DNA of 64,000 nt from Paraglaciecola mesophila (GTDB lineage: Bacteria; Pseudomonadota; Gammaproteobacteria; Enterobacterales; Alteromonadaceae): assembly GCF_009906955.1 (NCBI RefSeq), contig NZ_CP047656.1, positions 4,339,001 through 4,403,000 on the forward strand, given 5' to 3'. A program made the translations under genes and the position numbers. Under the pieces are notes generated by a model. That model did no database searches and was not told where the DNA came from. It was given only the letters and a program-made list of their open reading frames with translations. Within the stretch, counting starts at the first letter, position 1; every line of letters starts with the position of its first letter. Below, piece by piece: positions 18,428 to 26,809 of the stretch.

Positions 18428-19048
18428 ATGAAAAACGCCAAAGGTAGCTCTCTCATTGAGTTAATGATTGCTATGTCTTTGGGGGTATCAGCCTTGACCG
18501 CATTTACCGCTTTCATTGGTTTTGGTGTGGGCGTGAATGCCAGTTTATTGACGTCATCTCGTTTGAATGAGGAATTTACTTTAGTTTCCCAGTTATTAGC
18601 CCGCGACATTGCCAGAGCAGGTTTTGATGGTAACGCCTCACTTCAAGTCACTGACTCACAAAATGTAATAAGCCCTTTTGAACGTTCTTTGCAACTAGGT
18701 CAATTTCCTAATGAAACGTTAAATAGCTGTATCCTATTTGCTTACGATCGTAATGCAAATGGGATGCTAGATAATCAAAATGGAAACGAAAACTACGGAT
18801 ATCGGCTGAGGAACAAAGCGATCGAAACACGCACAGCAGGGGCGCCATGCGACGGAGGTGGCTGGCATGATTTAACGGACTCTCGTGTGGTACAAATCAC
18901 GCGTTTGCAGTTCGCACTTCATGAGTTGATTGTAAGTGGGCGAGTCTTAACTCAGGTAGAGATGAACTTGGTGGCGAACCTAAGGGTTCAGCCTGACGTG
19001 TCTCGGCAGCATACAATACGCTTTACCGTACGTAACCATGCTCAATAA
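18428..19048 (+). CDS. PilW-like minor pilin, second set
   Basis: The leader MKNAKG is followed by SSLIELMIAMSLGVSALTAF with Glu5, then the PilW/PulJ-like segment FTLVSQLLARDIARAGFDGN. The 206-residue product is about 85 residues shorter than the PilW at 10.5 kb. The start is placed at ATG 18428, giving a normal short basic leader. ATG 18416 would add four residues and overlap the previous stop. The last 11 bp overlap the next gene. Confidence 0.83.
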   Translation: MKNAKGSSLIELMIAMSLGVSALTAFTAFIGFGVGVNASLLTSSRLNEEFTLVSQLLARDIARAGFDGNASLQVTDSQNVISPFERSLQLGQFPNETLNSCILFAYDRNANGMLDNQNGNENYGYRLRNKAIETRTAGAPCDGGGWHDLTDSRVVQITRLQFALHELIVSGRVLTQVEMNLVANLRVQPDVSRQHTIRFTVRNHAQ

Positions 19049-20162
19049 ATTTTCTAGTTTATTCGTGCAGCGAGGAGCAATTATGTTGGTCAGCGTTTCC
19101 CTGTTATTGATGATTGCCAGCTTAGTCACTTTGCACACAGGTCGGGTTAAATCTCTTGAACATAAAATCTTGCTTAACACACAAAACCAAGCACAGTCGG
19201 CTGCCACCGCTTTAGGTGGTCTGGCACATGGAATGAGCCGTGTTCAGGTAGATAGTGAGTGGCTTGGGCAAGAGCACACTATCATGCTAGGTAATCACCT
19301 ACGCGCTAAGGTATGGGCCGACTTTCATCAAGTGTCTCGTAATAACATGAATTTACGTTGGGCAACGGTTTACGCCAGTGGAGAATCGGCCGATGGGCAA
19401 AGTCATCACCACGTCAGTGAACAAGTCCTACGCTATCCTTTTTTAAATACTATTCCTCCTGCCCCTTTAATCAGTGCCACTGCACTGTCTTCGAACTTGT
19501 CATTTACCTTGGGAGCAAATCCGAATGGCGGTGGACAAGGCGTTCCGGTTTCAGTGTGGACAGATAAAACCATTGCGAATATTGATGTCGACAGCCGGAC
19601 CTGCTCACTGCAATTATTTGATGAAAGCCGCTGTGCTTTTGATATGTATTCTACTCATTCTCAACTGGGCAGTGACCTGCTTAAGGAGCATTCGGCATTC
19701 CCCAATGATGTGCTGTCTTACTTGTTCAACGTTCCTATAAACGACTGGCATATCTTAAAGAGCGAAGTGTCACTTATCGCATCAGACTGCGACGAAGCAA
19801 CGGTGGCAAGACAACGCGTCATTTGGATACAAGGTGAATGTGCATTAAACGTGGGACAGCATTTGGGTTCTAATAGTGCGCCCGTTATCTTAATGCTAGA
19901 GGACTCAGCATTGTTGATGCCTGCAAATAGCCGTGTTTTCGGGTTGGTTGTGTTTTTAAGTACGCTTCATCCGCCAGTGGAAAAACCCATTGCGATGGCA
20001 ACTAGCGCGCAGCTTAGCGGGGCCTTAGTTCTGCTCTCTCCAATTGATATTGCCATGAGTCAGTTGTCTGTCCGATACCACGCGAGTGTTTTAACACAAC
20101 TGCATTTAGATGATGGTATGCAGCGCTTGGGCAAGGTTAGTGGAAGTTGGCGTGATTTTTAA
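19038..20162 (+). CDS. PilX-like minor pilin, second set
   Basis: A 374-residue protein. A short basic N-terminus (FVQRGA) is followed by the hydrophobic IMLVSVSLLLMIASLVTLHTG without Glu5, the arrangement seen in PilX. Its position between pilW-like and pilV-like genes supports this. The long C-terminal region has paired cysteines (TCSLQL...RCAF; SDCDE...GECAL) and no domain I recognise. It overlaps the upstream gene by 11 bp and directly abuts the downstream ATG. Confidence 0.75.
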   Translation: MLNKFSSLFVQRGAIMLVSVSLLLMIASLVTLHTGRVKSLEHKILLNTQNQAQSAATALGGLAHGMSRVQVDSEWLGQEHTIMLGNHLRAKVWADFHQVSRNNMNLRWATVYASGESADGQSHHHVSEQVLRYPFLNTIPPAPLISATALSSNLSFTLGANPNGGGQGVPVSVWTDKTIANIDVDSRTCSLQLFDESRCAFDMYSTHSQLGSDLLKEHSAFPNDVLSYLFNVPINDWHILKSEVSLIASDCDEATVARQRVIWIQGECALNVGQHLGSNSAPVILMLEDSALLMPANSRVFGLVVFLSTLHPPVEKPIAMATSAQLSGALVLLSPIDIAMSQLSVRYHASVLTQLHLDDGMQRLGKVSGSWRDF

Positions 20163-21827
20163 ATGAAGATTCACTCTGGCTTTAGCTTGTTAGAAGTATT
20201 GATCGCCACAGCCATTATGCTGTTTGGGGTAGCGGGCTACGTACAATTGCAGGCGCATTACATTAAGCTTGATCACACGTTAAATTTACGCCAGCAAGCA
20301 CTGACCCTTGCCAATAAAAAGTTACATGACTTAAGGCGTTTTAGTGTGCTGCACGCTAGTGCTGGGCAAACAAGTTATCAAGATATTCATACCGACACAG
20401 GTGGAGAAATAGCGGCTGGGGCAATTGATTTAAATTTGTGGCAATCGCAAGCGCAGACGATCCCCTTTGAGTTGCACTGGCAGGTAAAAAATATGTATTT
20501 TGTCGATACCAATAACGACGATCTACCTGATACTTGGCTACCCGAAGGTGACGAGAATTTGCCGCAAACCTTGCCAGTTATCGCACCGAAAAAATCACTG
20601 AGGATAAGCGTTGCATGGCAAGACCAATCCGGTGATACGTTAAGTGTTGCTATCAACAGTCAAATTACGCCCATTCCCTTTGCGCGAAGCCAACACGTGA
20701 TCAATTCAAATATGGGAATTGCTCGAAGGTTACAAGTCTTATTCGAGCCTACGAATAACGATATTGATTTTTTGCATCGCTTAACCTCTGAGCAAGCAGT
20801 ACAGAGTACAACGCCAACCATTGATGTTGTAAATAGCAAGGTCGCAATAGAAATTGAGCAAAATCGTGTTGAGTTAATACTCCCAGAGTATGAAAAGGTT
20901 CAGGTTGATAACCAGCTTGTGGTTGGGTGCGAATGTCGGTTGTCTCCCAGCGGCTTAGGTAAAACACCGGCGATGCCTGTGCTTCAAGGAGGAAGATTCG
21001 TCACTCAGCAGGGCAGGGAAGTAATAAAAGGTAAAGGCGTGGCTCAACCTGAGCAACATACCCGGTGTGAGCAATGCTGTAATGATCACCACGATACTAG
21101 TGAAACCGTCAACACAGAAAATTACTATCGACTTGAATCAGGGCGCGCGCACGAACATTACAACCGCATAAGCGCTAACCTATTTATTAAGGCAATAAAT
21201 GAGGGAGATGAATACCAAGAGGTTTGCCGATTTAAACAGGTAGACGGCTTTTATCATATGGCATCGGACCTGGTGTCGTTATCTATTACAGAATTTGACG
21301 TTCATCATTTCGAGTTGCCCTCTAACCGAGACGCTTATACTGATTATATCAAGCAACTTTTAGCTGCGCATATTCAAAGCAGAACTTCGCCTGCGCCACT
21401 TTCGGGGCGGGGTATCCAATTGCCGTTAGGTCAGTTTCAGCTGGCGGCGTACGGCGTTTACATGGAGCGACTGTATAGCAACGACATTGCTTACTTAGAC
21501 ACGCTTATCGAAGACGGAAATGAGGATTGGTTTTCTTTGGTACCCTTCTATGATGTGAACGTGACCTTGCTCGCGGATTGGCACTCATCTGATAACCAGA
21601 GCGTAAATATACTGCAACAAGCGATACAAACGGTTGAGAATGTTGGTCAAGATTATTATGCTAGTTATCAAAGAGGTCTTATTGAAACCTTGATGCAAGG
21701 CCAAAGTAGCGTTAAAGCACAAATGAGTGGCTCAAACAGTGGCCTAGTGGGGCATGCCCCCTTATCACCCTTCGAAGTGCTCAATGTATCTGAAGGCAGT
21801 GGTATCGAGGTGGACGTTCAACCATAA
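20163..21827 (+). CDS. Very long PilV-like prepilin with C-terminal extension
   Basis: The N-terminus is a PilV-type prepilin: leader MKIHSG, then FSLLEVLIATAIMLFGVAGYVQLQA, followed by LTLANKKLHDLR. Ordinary PilV proteins are around 150-200 residues; this one is 554. The extra 350 or so residues are unrecognised. They contain CEC at 256-258, CEQCC at 302-306 followed by NDHHD, and a further Cys near 354, which could be a metal site or disulfides. It starts right after the pilX-like stop. I infer a large tip or adhesin-like minor pilin, standing in for a PilY1, which this set lacks. Confidence 0.75.
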   Translation: MKIHSGFSLLEVLIATAIMLFGVAGYVQLQAHYIKLDHTLNLRQQALTLANKKLHDLRRFSVLHASAGQTSYQDIHTDTGGEIAAGAIDLNLWQSQAQTIPFELHWQVKNMYFVDTNNDDLPDTWLPEGDENLPQTLPVIAPKKSLRISVAWQDQSGDTLSVAINSQITPIPFARSQHVINSNMGIARRLQVLFEPTNNDIDFLHRLTSEQAVQSTTPTIDVVNSKVAIEIEQNRVELILPEYEKVQVDNQLVVGCECRLSPSGLGKTPAMPVLQGGRFVTQQGREVIKGKGVAQPEQHTRCEQCCNDHHDTSETVNTENYYRLESGRAHEHYNRISANLFIKAINEGDEYQEVCRFKQVDGFYHMASDLVSLSITEFDVHHFELPSNRDAYTDYIKQLLAAHIQSRTSPAPLSGRGIQLPLGQFQLAAYGVYMERLYSNDIAYLDTLIEDGNEDWFSLVPFYDVNVTLLADWHSSDNQSVNILQQAIQTVENVGQDYYASYQRGLIETLMQGQSSVKAQMSGSNSGLVGHAPLSPFEVLNVSEGSGIEVDVQP

Positions 21828-21924
21828 ATATTTGTGAGTTTGCGACTAATTGTATTTTTATGGCAGATTATCGTTAACAATGAGCCTGCGTAATAACCGG
21901 TTTTACTAGTAGAGTGAGAGAGAA

Positions 21925-22755
21925 ATGCACAAGCAAGCGGTGATTGACGAAATGCGAGTGAAACCGCAAATTGATGTAGAAAGCGAGGTAGAGACTCGAA
22001 TTAATTTTATTAAGTCTCAGTTGCTCGCGTCTGGTTTAAAGACCCTAGTTTTAGGAATAAGTGGTGGGATAGACTCCTGCACGCTAGGCCGAATGGCACA
22101 AATAGCCGTGAATCAATTGAATTCACAATCTACCTCTGACTATCAGTTTGTGGCGGTACGTTTACCGTATAAAGTGCAAGCTGATGAAGACGATGCGCAA
22201 TTATCAATTAACTTTATTCAGCCTAGTCAGTCTATTTCTGTCAATGTACAACCAGGGGTGGACGCAATTGATGAACAAACAACGTCTGCGTTAAGTGCAG
22301 CGGGGCTTTTACCGAATAGTGATAATAAACGGGACTTTGTCAAAGGTAATGTGAAAGCCAGAACACGCATGATTGTGCAATACGAGATTGCCGGCATGCT
22401 TGACGGATTAGTTCTAGGTACAGACCATTCAGCAGAAAACATTACTGGCTTTTATACTAAATATGGTGACGGTGCCTGTGATTTAGCACCACTGTTTGGT
22501 TTGAATAAACGTCAAGTTAGACAGGTAGCTAGTTATCTTGGAGCACCTGAAAATGTGGTGAATAAACCCCCCACAGCTGATCTTGAAAGCCTTAGTCCAC
22601 AAAAAGCTGACGAGCAAGCGCTAGGAATGAGTTATGATGACATTGACGATTTTCTCGAAGGGAAGCCTGTGTCGCAACAAGTGACGGAGCGCCTATTGGA
22701 AATTTATAAAAAGACGCAACATAAGCGTGTACCCATTCCAACCATTTATGATTAA
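21925..22755 (+). CDS. nadE: Ammonia-dependent NAD(+) synthetase
   Basis: Converts deamido-NAD to NAD using ATP and ammonia. The 276-residue protein has the ATP-pyrophosphatase P-loop SGGIDS in LVLGISGGIDSCTLG, then GTDHSAENITGFYTKYGDG and the PTADLE segment typical of the short, glutaminase-free form. AGAGAG precedes the ATG. glnB follows 25 bp later, a link of NAD synthesis to nitrogen status that is probably transcriptional only. nadB, in the same pathway, is at 26.8 kb. Confidence 0.96.
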   Translation: MHKQAVIDEMRVKPQIDVESEVETRINFIKSQLLASGLKTLVLGISGGIDSCTLGRMAQIAVNQLNSQSTSDYQFVAVRLPYKVQADEDDAQLSINFIQPSQSISVNVQPGVDAIDEQTTSALSAAGLLPNSDNKRDFVKGNVKARTRMIVQYEIAGMLDGLVLGTDHSAENITGFYTKYGDGACDLAPLFGLNKRQVRQVASYLGAPENVVNKPPTADLESLSPQKADEQALGMSYDDIDDFLEGKPVSQQVTERLLEIYKKTQHKRVPIPTIYD

Positions 22756-22779
22756 GCACACCATCTGGAGATAAGAAAA

Positions 22780-23118
22780 GTGAAGAAAATCGAAGCGATT
22801 ATTAAGCCGTTTAAAATGGATGATGTGCGAGAAGCACTTGCCGAAGTCGGTGTAAGTGGCATGACAGTAACTGAAGTGAAAGGTTTTGGTCGTCAAAAAG
22901 GTCACACCGAATTGTATCGCGGTGCAGAGTACAACGTAGACTTCTTACCCAAGATGAAATTAGAGGTCGTGATCCCTGATGCTCAAGTAGAGCTAGCAAT
23001 AGAAGCGATTATGAAAACAGCACAAACCGGTAAAATCGGTGACGGCAAAATTTTCGTTTATGAGGTTGAACGTGTGATCCGTATTCGTACGGGGGAAGAA
23101 AACGAAGACGCGGTTTGA
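22780..23118 (+). CDS. glnB: Nitrogen regulatory protein P-II
   Basis: PII signal protein (112 residues) sensing 2-oxoglutarate, ATP/ADP and, through uridylylation, glutamine. Tyr51 in the T-loop (RGAEYNVDF) is conserved, as are the C-terminal TGKIGDGKIF and RIRTGE motifs that bind ATP. The sequence is closer to GlnB than GlnK, and no amtB is adjacent. The start codon is GTG at 22780, with a GGAG site upstream. A 265-bp mobile-like repeat begins 13 bp after its stop. Confidence 0.97.
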   Translation: MKKIEAIIKPFKMDDVREALAEVGVSGMTVTEVKGFGRQKGHTELYRGAEYNVDFLPKMKLEVVIPDAQVELAIEAIMKTAQTGKIGDGKIFVYEVERVIRIRTGEENEDAV

Positions 23119-23131
23119 TAGAAAATAAATT

Positions 23132-23396
23132 ATACCAACTCCATTAAATAATTAACCACTCAGCGAAAATTTAAAAGGACTTAATCAAGGCGCTTAAATG
23201 AAGTAATAGTGGTGCTCTTTCGAGTTTGAGCAACACAGAGTAAGTCCTTTTAAAATTCGCCCGAAGGGAATTCCCCAGCGGGTTTTGCACTACGTTCTCG
23301 GTATTTGAAAGGGAACAACCATTACTACACACCGACGCCTTGTTCAAAACCCGCTGGATGAATTCTGAGAGGCCAATTATTTAATGGAATTGGTAT
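23132..23396 (-). repeat. 265-bp two-lobed inverted-repeat element, copy A
   Basis: Near-identical (263/265) to the reverse complement of 31491-31755. It has 22-bp terminal inverted repeats (ATACCAATTCCATTAAATAA plus TT, one mismatch here: GGAGTTGG instead of GGAATTGG at the left end). It has two internal stem-loops and no ORF. TTA flanks the core on both sides (23130-23132 and 23396-23398), like a target duplication. It lies between glnB and the bidirectional terminator of slyD. It looks like a MITE-like element moved by a transposase not present in the window. Confidence 0.9.
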
Positions 23397-23415
23397 TACT
23401 TCTCATCTAAACAAA

Positions 23416-23441
23416 AAAACGAGGCAAAAAGGCCTCGTTTT
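23416..23441. terminator. Bidirectional terminator between glnB and slyD
   Basis: AAAACGAGGC, loop AAAAAG, GCCTCGTTTT, with A-run before and T-run after. It serves the minus-strand slyD and could stop plus-strand transcription from nadE-glnB. Confidence 0.85.
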
Positions 23442-23471
23442 TGTTTTCTGGTTACATTGTACAGCGACCCA

Positions 23472-23957
23472 TTAATGAGTGTGCCCACATCCTTCACCAG
23501 TGTGTGGATGGCCATGAGCGATTTCTTCTTCGGTCGCAGCACGCACGTCTAATACTTCCACATCAAAAGTCAGTGTTAAGCCTGACAGAGGGTGATTGCC
23601 ATCGACGACAACGGTTTCATCGTCAACGTCTAATATCATCACTGACTGTTCACCTTCATCCGTGGTGGCTCTAAACGTCATGCCAGGTTCAATTTCCATA
23701 CCTTCAAACATCGAGCGAGGCACTTCTTGCACCAAGGTATCGTGACGCTCACCATAGGCTTGCTCAGGCTCGATATCGATCACGAATTTCTCACCAACAG
23801 CTTTGCCTTCCAAGTGATCTTCTAATCCTTGGATCAGGTAGTGGCTGCCTTGCAAAAACACCATAGGCTCTGCTTCTCTTGATGAGTCGATTTGTGTGCC
23901 ATCAGGTGCACTTACGGTGAAATGCATGGTAACGACTGTGTTGGTGGTTATATTCAT
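23472..23957 (-). CDS. slyD: FKBP-type peptidyl-prolyl isomerase SlyD
   Basis: Prolyl isomerase, chaperone and metal-binding protein. The 161-residue form begins MNITTNTVVTMHF, aligned with the SlyD N-terminus; the longer frame upstream has no family match. FKBP elements are LIQGLEDHLEGKAVGEKF, PEQAYGER and HPLSGLTLTFDVEV. The C-terminus is a short metal-binding tail, HGHPHTGEGCGHTH, much shorter than the E. coli one. Nickel or zinc binding is likely. It is a paralogue of the fkpB at 8.2 kb. A 67-bp gap separates it from ygfZ upstream. Confidence 0.94.
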   Translation of the reverse strand: MNITTNTVVTMHFTVSAPDGTQIDSSREAEPMVFLQGSHYLIQGLEDHLEGKAVGEKFVIDIEPEQAYGERHDTLVQEVPRSMFEGMEIEPGMTFRATTDEGEQSVMILDVDDETVVVDGNHPLSGLTLTFDVEVLDVRAATEEEIAHGHPHTGEGCGHTH

Positions 23958-24024
23958 TGGGTACCCATAAAATTGGTGGTGAATACATGAAATATTCACC
24001 GATTGAAAATTAAGTATTCGCCTA

Positions 24025-24984
24025 TTATTCTAATGAATATGGCAAAGATTGCACGGTAAATACCGTATTCGGTTGGTCTTTCAGGCGCATGTTGGTATTT
24101 ACCTCGGTATCGTTCGCGACGACAGCGAGCAACCATGTTTCACGACCAAGTGTTGCACAGCGAAGCACTGTACCGCCTCTTCGCCAATTCTCACCGACCG
24201 GTATTTCAAGGGTGTCGCCAGGTTGTAGGTCTATAGCGTCTTCCGCTTTAAGAACAAACGCGGCGCGTTTGTTCTTACCTAAAAACTTTGTGCGCGCAAC
24301 GACTTCTTGGCCCATATAGCAGCCTTTGCTAAAACTAATGGCATTGACTGCTTGCAAATTCATCATTTGAGGAACAAATTCGTTGCTGGTGGCTGTACGT
24401 ATCTGGGCGATACCGGCTTTGATATCTTGCACTTCCCATAGCGTACTCGGTGCATACGGCAATTCATTATGTGAGGCCAGTGCAGCTTGGCCTTGTGCTG
24501 TTAAAACCAGCATAAATCGCGTTTTCTGCGAACCTAGTGCCATCACCACACCGTTGTCGTTGCTAACGGTTTGCCTGTCTTTGCTCGGCACGTCAGTAAA
24601 CAATTGACTGATAACTGACTCTAGTGTTGCGCCTTGTCCGCCAAAGCATGCCCATGCTGCTGTGTCATCACTGAATTCAACTTTTGCAAACACGCCGTAC
24701 TTTTTAAGTTCTGGTGTTGATTTCGCAGCCCCTTCTTTATGGCTAACGAAAAGAACTGACTCGTCATGCTCCAATGCATAAAAAATATTCCATGCTTTAC
24801 CTTTGAAGTCGCAGTGACAACCTAATAAAGCTTCATTTGGGCTTAGTGTCGTCATATCGGCAGTTACTTGGCCCTGCAAGTACTTAATGCGCTCTTCGCC
24901 AGTTACCTTCAGTATTTGCAAGTCGTCTAATCGACAAATGAAATCAGCGGGAAGCGTGCTCGCGGTATCGATATTGTTAATCAC
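24025..24984 (-). CDS. ygfZ: Folate-binding iron-sulfur assembly protein YgfZ
   Basis: Tetrahydrofolate-dependent factor for some Fe-S enzymes, related to the GcvT fold. The 319-residue protein carries the diagnostic motif KGCYMGQEVVAR with its conserved cysteine, near residue 225. The N-terminus has YLQGQVTADM. The start is GTG at 24984. It is divergent from sdhE, the same arrangement as in E. coli, where ygfZ and ygfY-ygfX diverge. The 157-bp gap between them must hold both promoters, but I see no clear consensus. Confidence 0.94.
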   Translation of the reverse strand: MINNIDTASTLPADFICRLDDLQILKVTGEERIKYLQGQVTADMTTLSPNEALLGCHCDFKGKAWNIFYALEHDESVLFVSHKEGAAKSTPELKKYGVFAKVEFSDDTAAWACFGGQGATLESVISQLFTDVPSKDRQTVSNDNGVVMALGSQKTRFMLVLTAQGQAALASHNELPYAPSTLWEVQDIKAGIAQIRTATSNEFVPQMMNLQAVNAISFSKGCYMGQEVVARTKFLGKNKRAAFVLKAEDAIDLQPGDTLEIPVGENWRRGGTVLRCATLGRETWLLAVVANDTEVNTNMRLKDQPNTVFTVQSLPYSLE

Positions 24985-25141
24985 AAGTTTTTCTCTGTTC
25001 GTTTAGCTAATTGCTAATTAATATGAGGCTAAAATGTTAATTACCAAGGGTAAATATTGTGAAACCAATCGCACTTCTGATAAGGATTATGCAATGAAAA
25101 TTGTGTTAAGCTGCACGGGATTAATTACGATAGGGTGATCC

Positions 25142-25393
25142 ATGTTTACTAAACAAAGATATGCGCGTTTGAAATGGGCTTGTCGACGCGGAATGTTAGA
25201 ATTAGATGTTATCTTTATGCCGTTTGTAGAAGAAGGGTTCAATGATTTATCTGAAGCAGATAAATTGACTTTTGAAAGCCTACTCACATGCGATGATCCT
25301 GATCTATATGCGTGGTTTATGGGCCATCAACCGTGTCACAATGCGCAGTACAAACGCATCATTGACCACATTTTAAGCCGTGTCAAAGTATAG
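25142..25393 (+). CDS. sdhE: FAD assembly factor SdhE
   Basis: Small (83-residue) protein promoting covalent flavinylation of succinate dehydrogenase/fumarate reductase. The RGxxE signature (RRGMLELD, residues 15-22) contacts the flavoprotein. The DUF339 pattern continues with L..F..LL..DDPDLYAWF. It overlaps ygfX by 14 nt, as is common for the sdhE-ygfX pair. Confidence 0.95.
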   Translation: MFTKQRYARLKWACRRGMLELDVIFMPFVEEGFNDLSEADKLTFESLLTCDDPDLYAWFMGHQPCHNAQYKRIIDHILSRVKV

Positions 25394-25841
25394 AATTGAA
25401 GTGAAACCATCGCGATGGCAGATATATATTTGCTGTATCGCTTATCTGGTTTTGAGCGCCAGTATATTTGCTTGGCAGCCGAATGTGGTGCGTTATCAAT
25501 TGTTACTACAACTAATCCTTTGGTTAGCAATCAGTTTTTACTGTGTGAAAAGATGGCAAAAATTTGATCGCTCTGGGTGGGTTATGCAAATCAGCTATGA
25601 AGGAGAATGGAGTTTTCTCGATGCACGGCAAGACGCAAATTGGTGGATGGGAAAGGATTCGAAAATGCTCGATGGTTTGCTGTGGGTTCAACTTATACCT
25701 TTGTTGCAGCGCACACAGCCTAAGGCTTCATCAACGCGTTGGTGCTGGATATTTAAAGACAGTGTAAGTGAAAGGGATTATCGTCGTTTGTGTCGTTGTA
25801 TTTTAGCGAGCCAACAGCGTTCAAGTATCTCTCAAACCTAG
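25380..25841 (+). CDS. YgfX/CptA-like membrane protein
   Basis: A 153-residue protein with two N-terminal membrane helices (about 13-32 and 38-55), then a cytoplasmic domain rich in tryptophan, the topology of E. coli YgfX/CptA. CptA has been described as a toxin acting on cytoskeletal proteins; that function is uncertain and should not be assumed here. The start is GTG at 25380, inside the sdhE 3' end. The assignment rests on topology, size and adjacency to sdhE, because sequence in this family is poorly conserved. Confidence 0.75.
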   Translation: MSKYRIEVKPSRWQIYICCIAYLVLSASIFAWQPNVVRYQLLLQLILWLAISFYCVKRWQKFDRSGWVMQISYEGEWSFLDARQDANWWMGKDSKMLDGLLWVQLIPLLQRTQPKASSTRWCWIFKDSVSERDYRRLCRCILASQQRSSISQT

Positions 25842-25851
25842 CGACAGCCTT

Positions 25852-26808
25852 ATGATAAACTCAGTTAACGCATTGCCCAGTTTTGCCTCTATTATGTTTA
25901 GGGCAGCTCTCAAACGAGATAATCACGCTCAGTTTCCGCCGACTTTCGATCGCCTACCTCACAAGTCATTTTTATTTACAGCAGCAAATTTAGCCCATTT
26001 CTCGAAAGCAAAGATCGAGCGATTCCACAGTGTTACACACTGGCAAGGCACGTTTCTTCATCCTTGTTACTTGCATGTGGTTAGTTTTCCATTACATATG
26101 ATGCTAATGCTAGAAAAAGAGTTTCCTTTTTCATTGTTAGGCTTAGTGCATATTCATAATGAAATTACTCAATATCGCCCGATACGCGCTAATGAAGGCT
26201 GCGTCTTTCATTGTTATTTCAAAGACATGAAGGCGCACCCCAAGGGAGTGGTCTTTTCGATAGCGACTGATGTAAGAGTTAATGAAGAGTTGTGCTGGTC
26301 GTCGGTAAGTACGAATTTATATCGAGATGCAACCTTAAGTGCTCCTGAGGGGAAAGCGCAGGGCGCTTCACCCAACGCACAAGATGAATGTCCCCAAGAT
26401 GAATGTCACTATACAGGGCAGAAACAAGAATCTTGGTATTTAGGAGAAAACGTGGGGCGAAAATATGCTCAAGCATCCGGTGATTTTAATCCAATTCATT
26501 TAACGAGAGTTACTGCTAAGTTGTTTGGCTTTAAACAGGCTATTGCCCACGGAATGTGGTCAAAATCTCGCTGTTTATCAGCCATTGAGCAGGCCGCACC
26601 AGAGATTTTTGAGCAGTCATTTAATACCCAAGTACAGTTTATTAAGCCTGCTATGCTGCCCAGTAATGTGCAGTTTACAATGTGTGAAAATAGCGCTGAA
26701 ACGACCCAGCAAAACTTAGCAACAAGAAGAGCGTTTTCCCTCACCAGCAAGGCAAAACATGGCGCTAATAGCAGTCCCCACCTCAGTGGGGAGCTAATCG
26801 CGTTTTAG
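25852..26808 (+). CDS. MaoC-like hydratase (double hotdog fold)
   Basis: Probable enoyl- or hydroxyacyl-thioester hydratase/dehydratase. The C-terminal half has the hydratase-2 motif YAQASGDFNPIHL with catalytic Asp/His, then FGFKQAIAHGMW. The N-terminal half is a degenerate hotdog domain. The linker has a perfect five-residue tandem duplication (QDEC twice, residues 177-186). It begins 10 bp after ygfX. Its end, with a CCCCAC/GTGGGG hairpin inside the coding region, converges on nadB with one base between stops. The substrate is not predictable. Confidence 0.85.
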   Translation: MINSVNALPSFASIMFRAALKRDNHAQFPPTFDRLPHKSFLFTAANLAHFSKAKIERFHSVTHWQGTFLHPCYLHVVSFPLHMMLMLEKEFPFSLLGLVHIHNEITQYRPIRANEGCVFHCYFKDMKAHPKGVVFSIATDVRVNEELCWSSVSTNLYRDATLSAPEGKAQGASPNAQDECPQDECHYTGQKQESWYLGENVGRKYAQASGDFNPIHLTRVTAKLFGFKQAIAHGMWSKSRCLSAIEQAAPEIFEQSFNTQVQFIKPAMLPSNVQFTMCENSAETTQQNLATRRAFSLTSKAKHGANSSPHLSGELIAF

Positions 26809-26809
26809 A

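Noticed and set aside
9878..21827. Minor-pilin region as a horizontally acquired island
   Set aside because: No mobility genes, flanking repeats or obvious base-composition break by eye; ispH and nadE borders are ordinary core genes. A composition calculation would be needed to go further.
23132..23396. The 265-bp repeat as a CRISPR, tRNA-like or riboswitch element
   Set aside because: There are no regularly spaced direct repeats and no known aptamer core I can recognise; terminal inverted repeats and flanking TAA/TTA fit a mobile element better.
25380..25841. sdhE-ygfX as a toxin-antitoxin module
   Set aside because: The toxin claim for YgfX is disputed and sdhE has a well-supported flavinylation role; the sequence gives no evidence for TA function.
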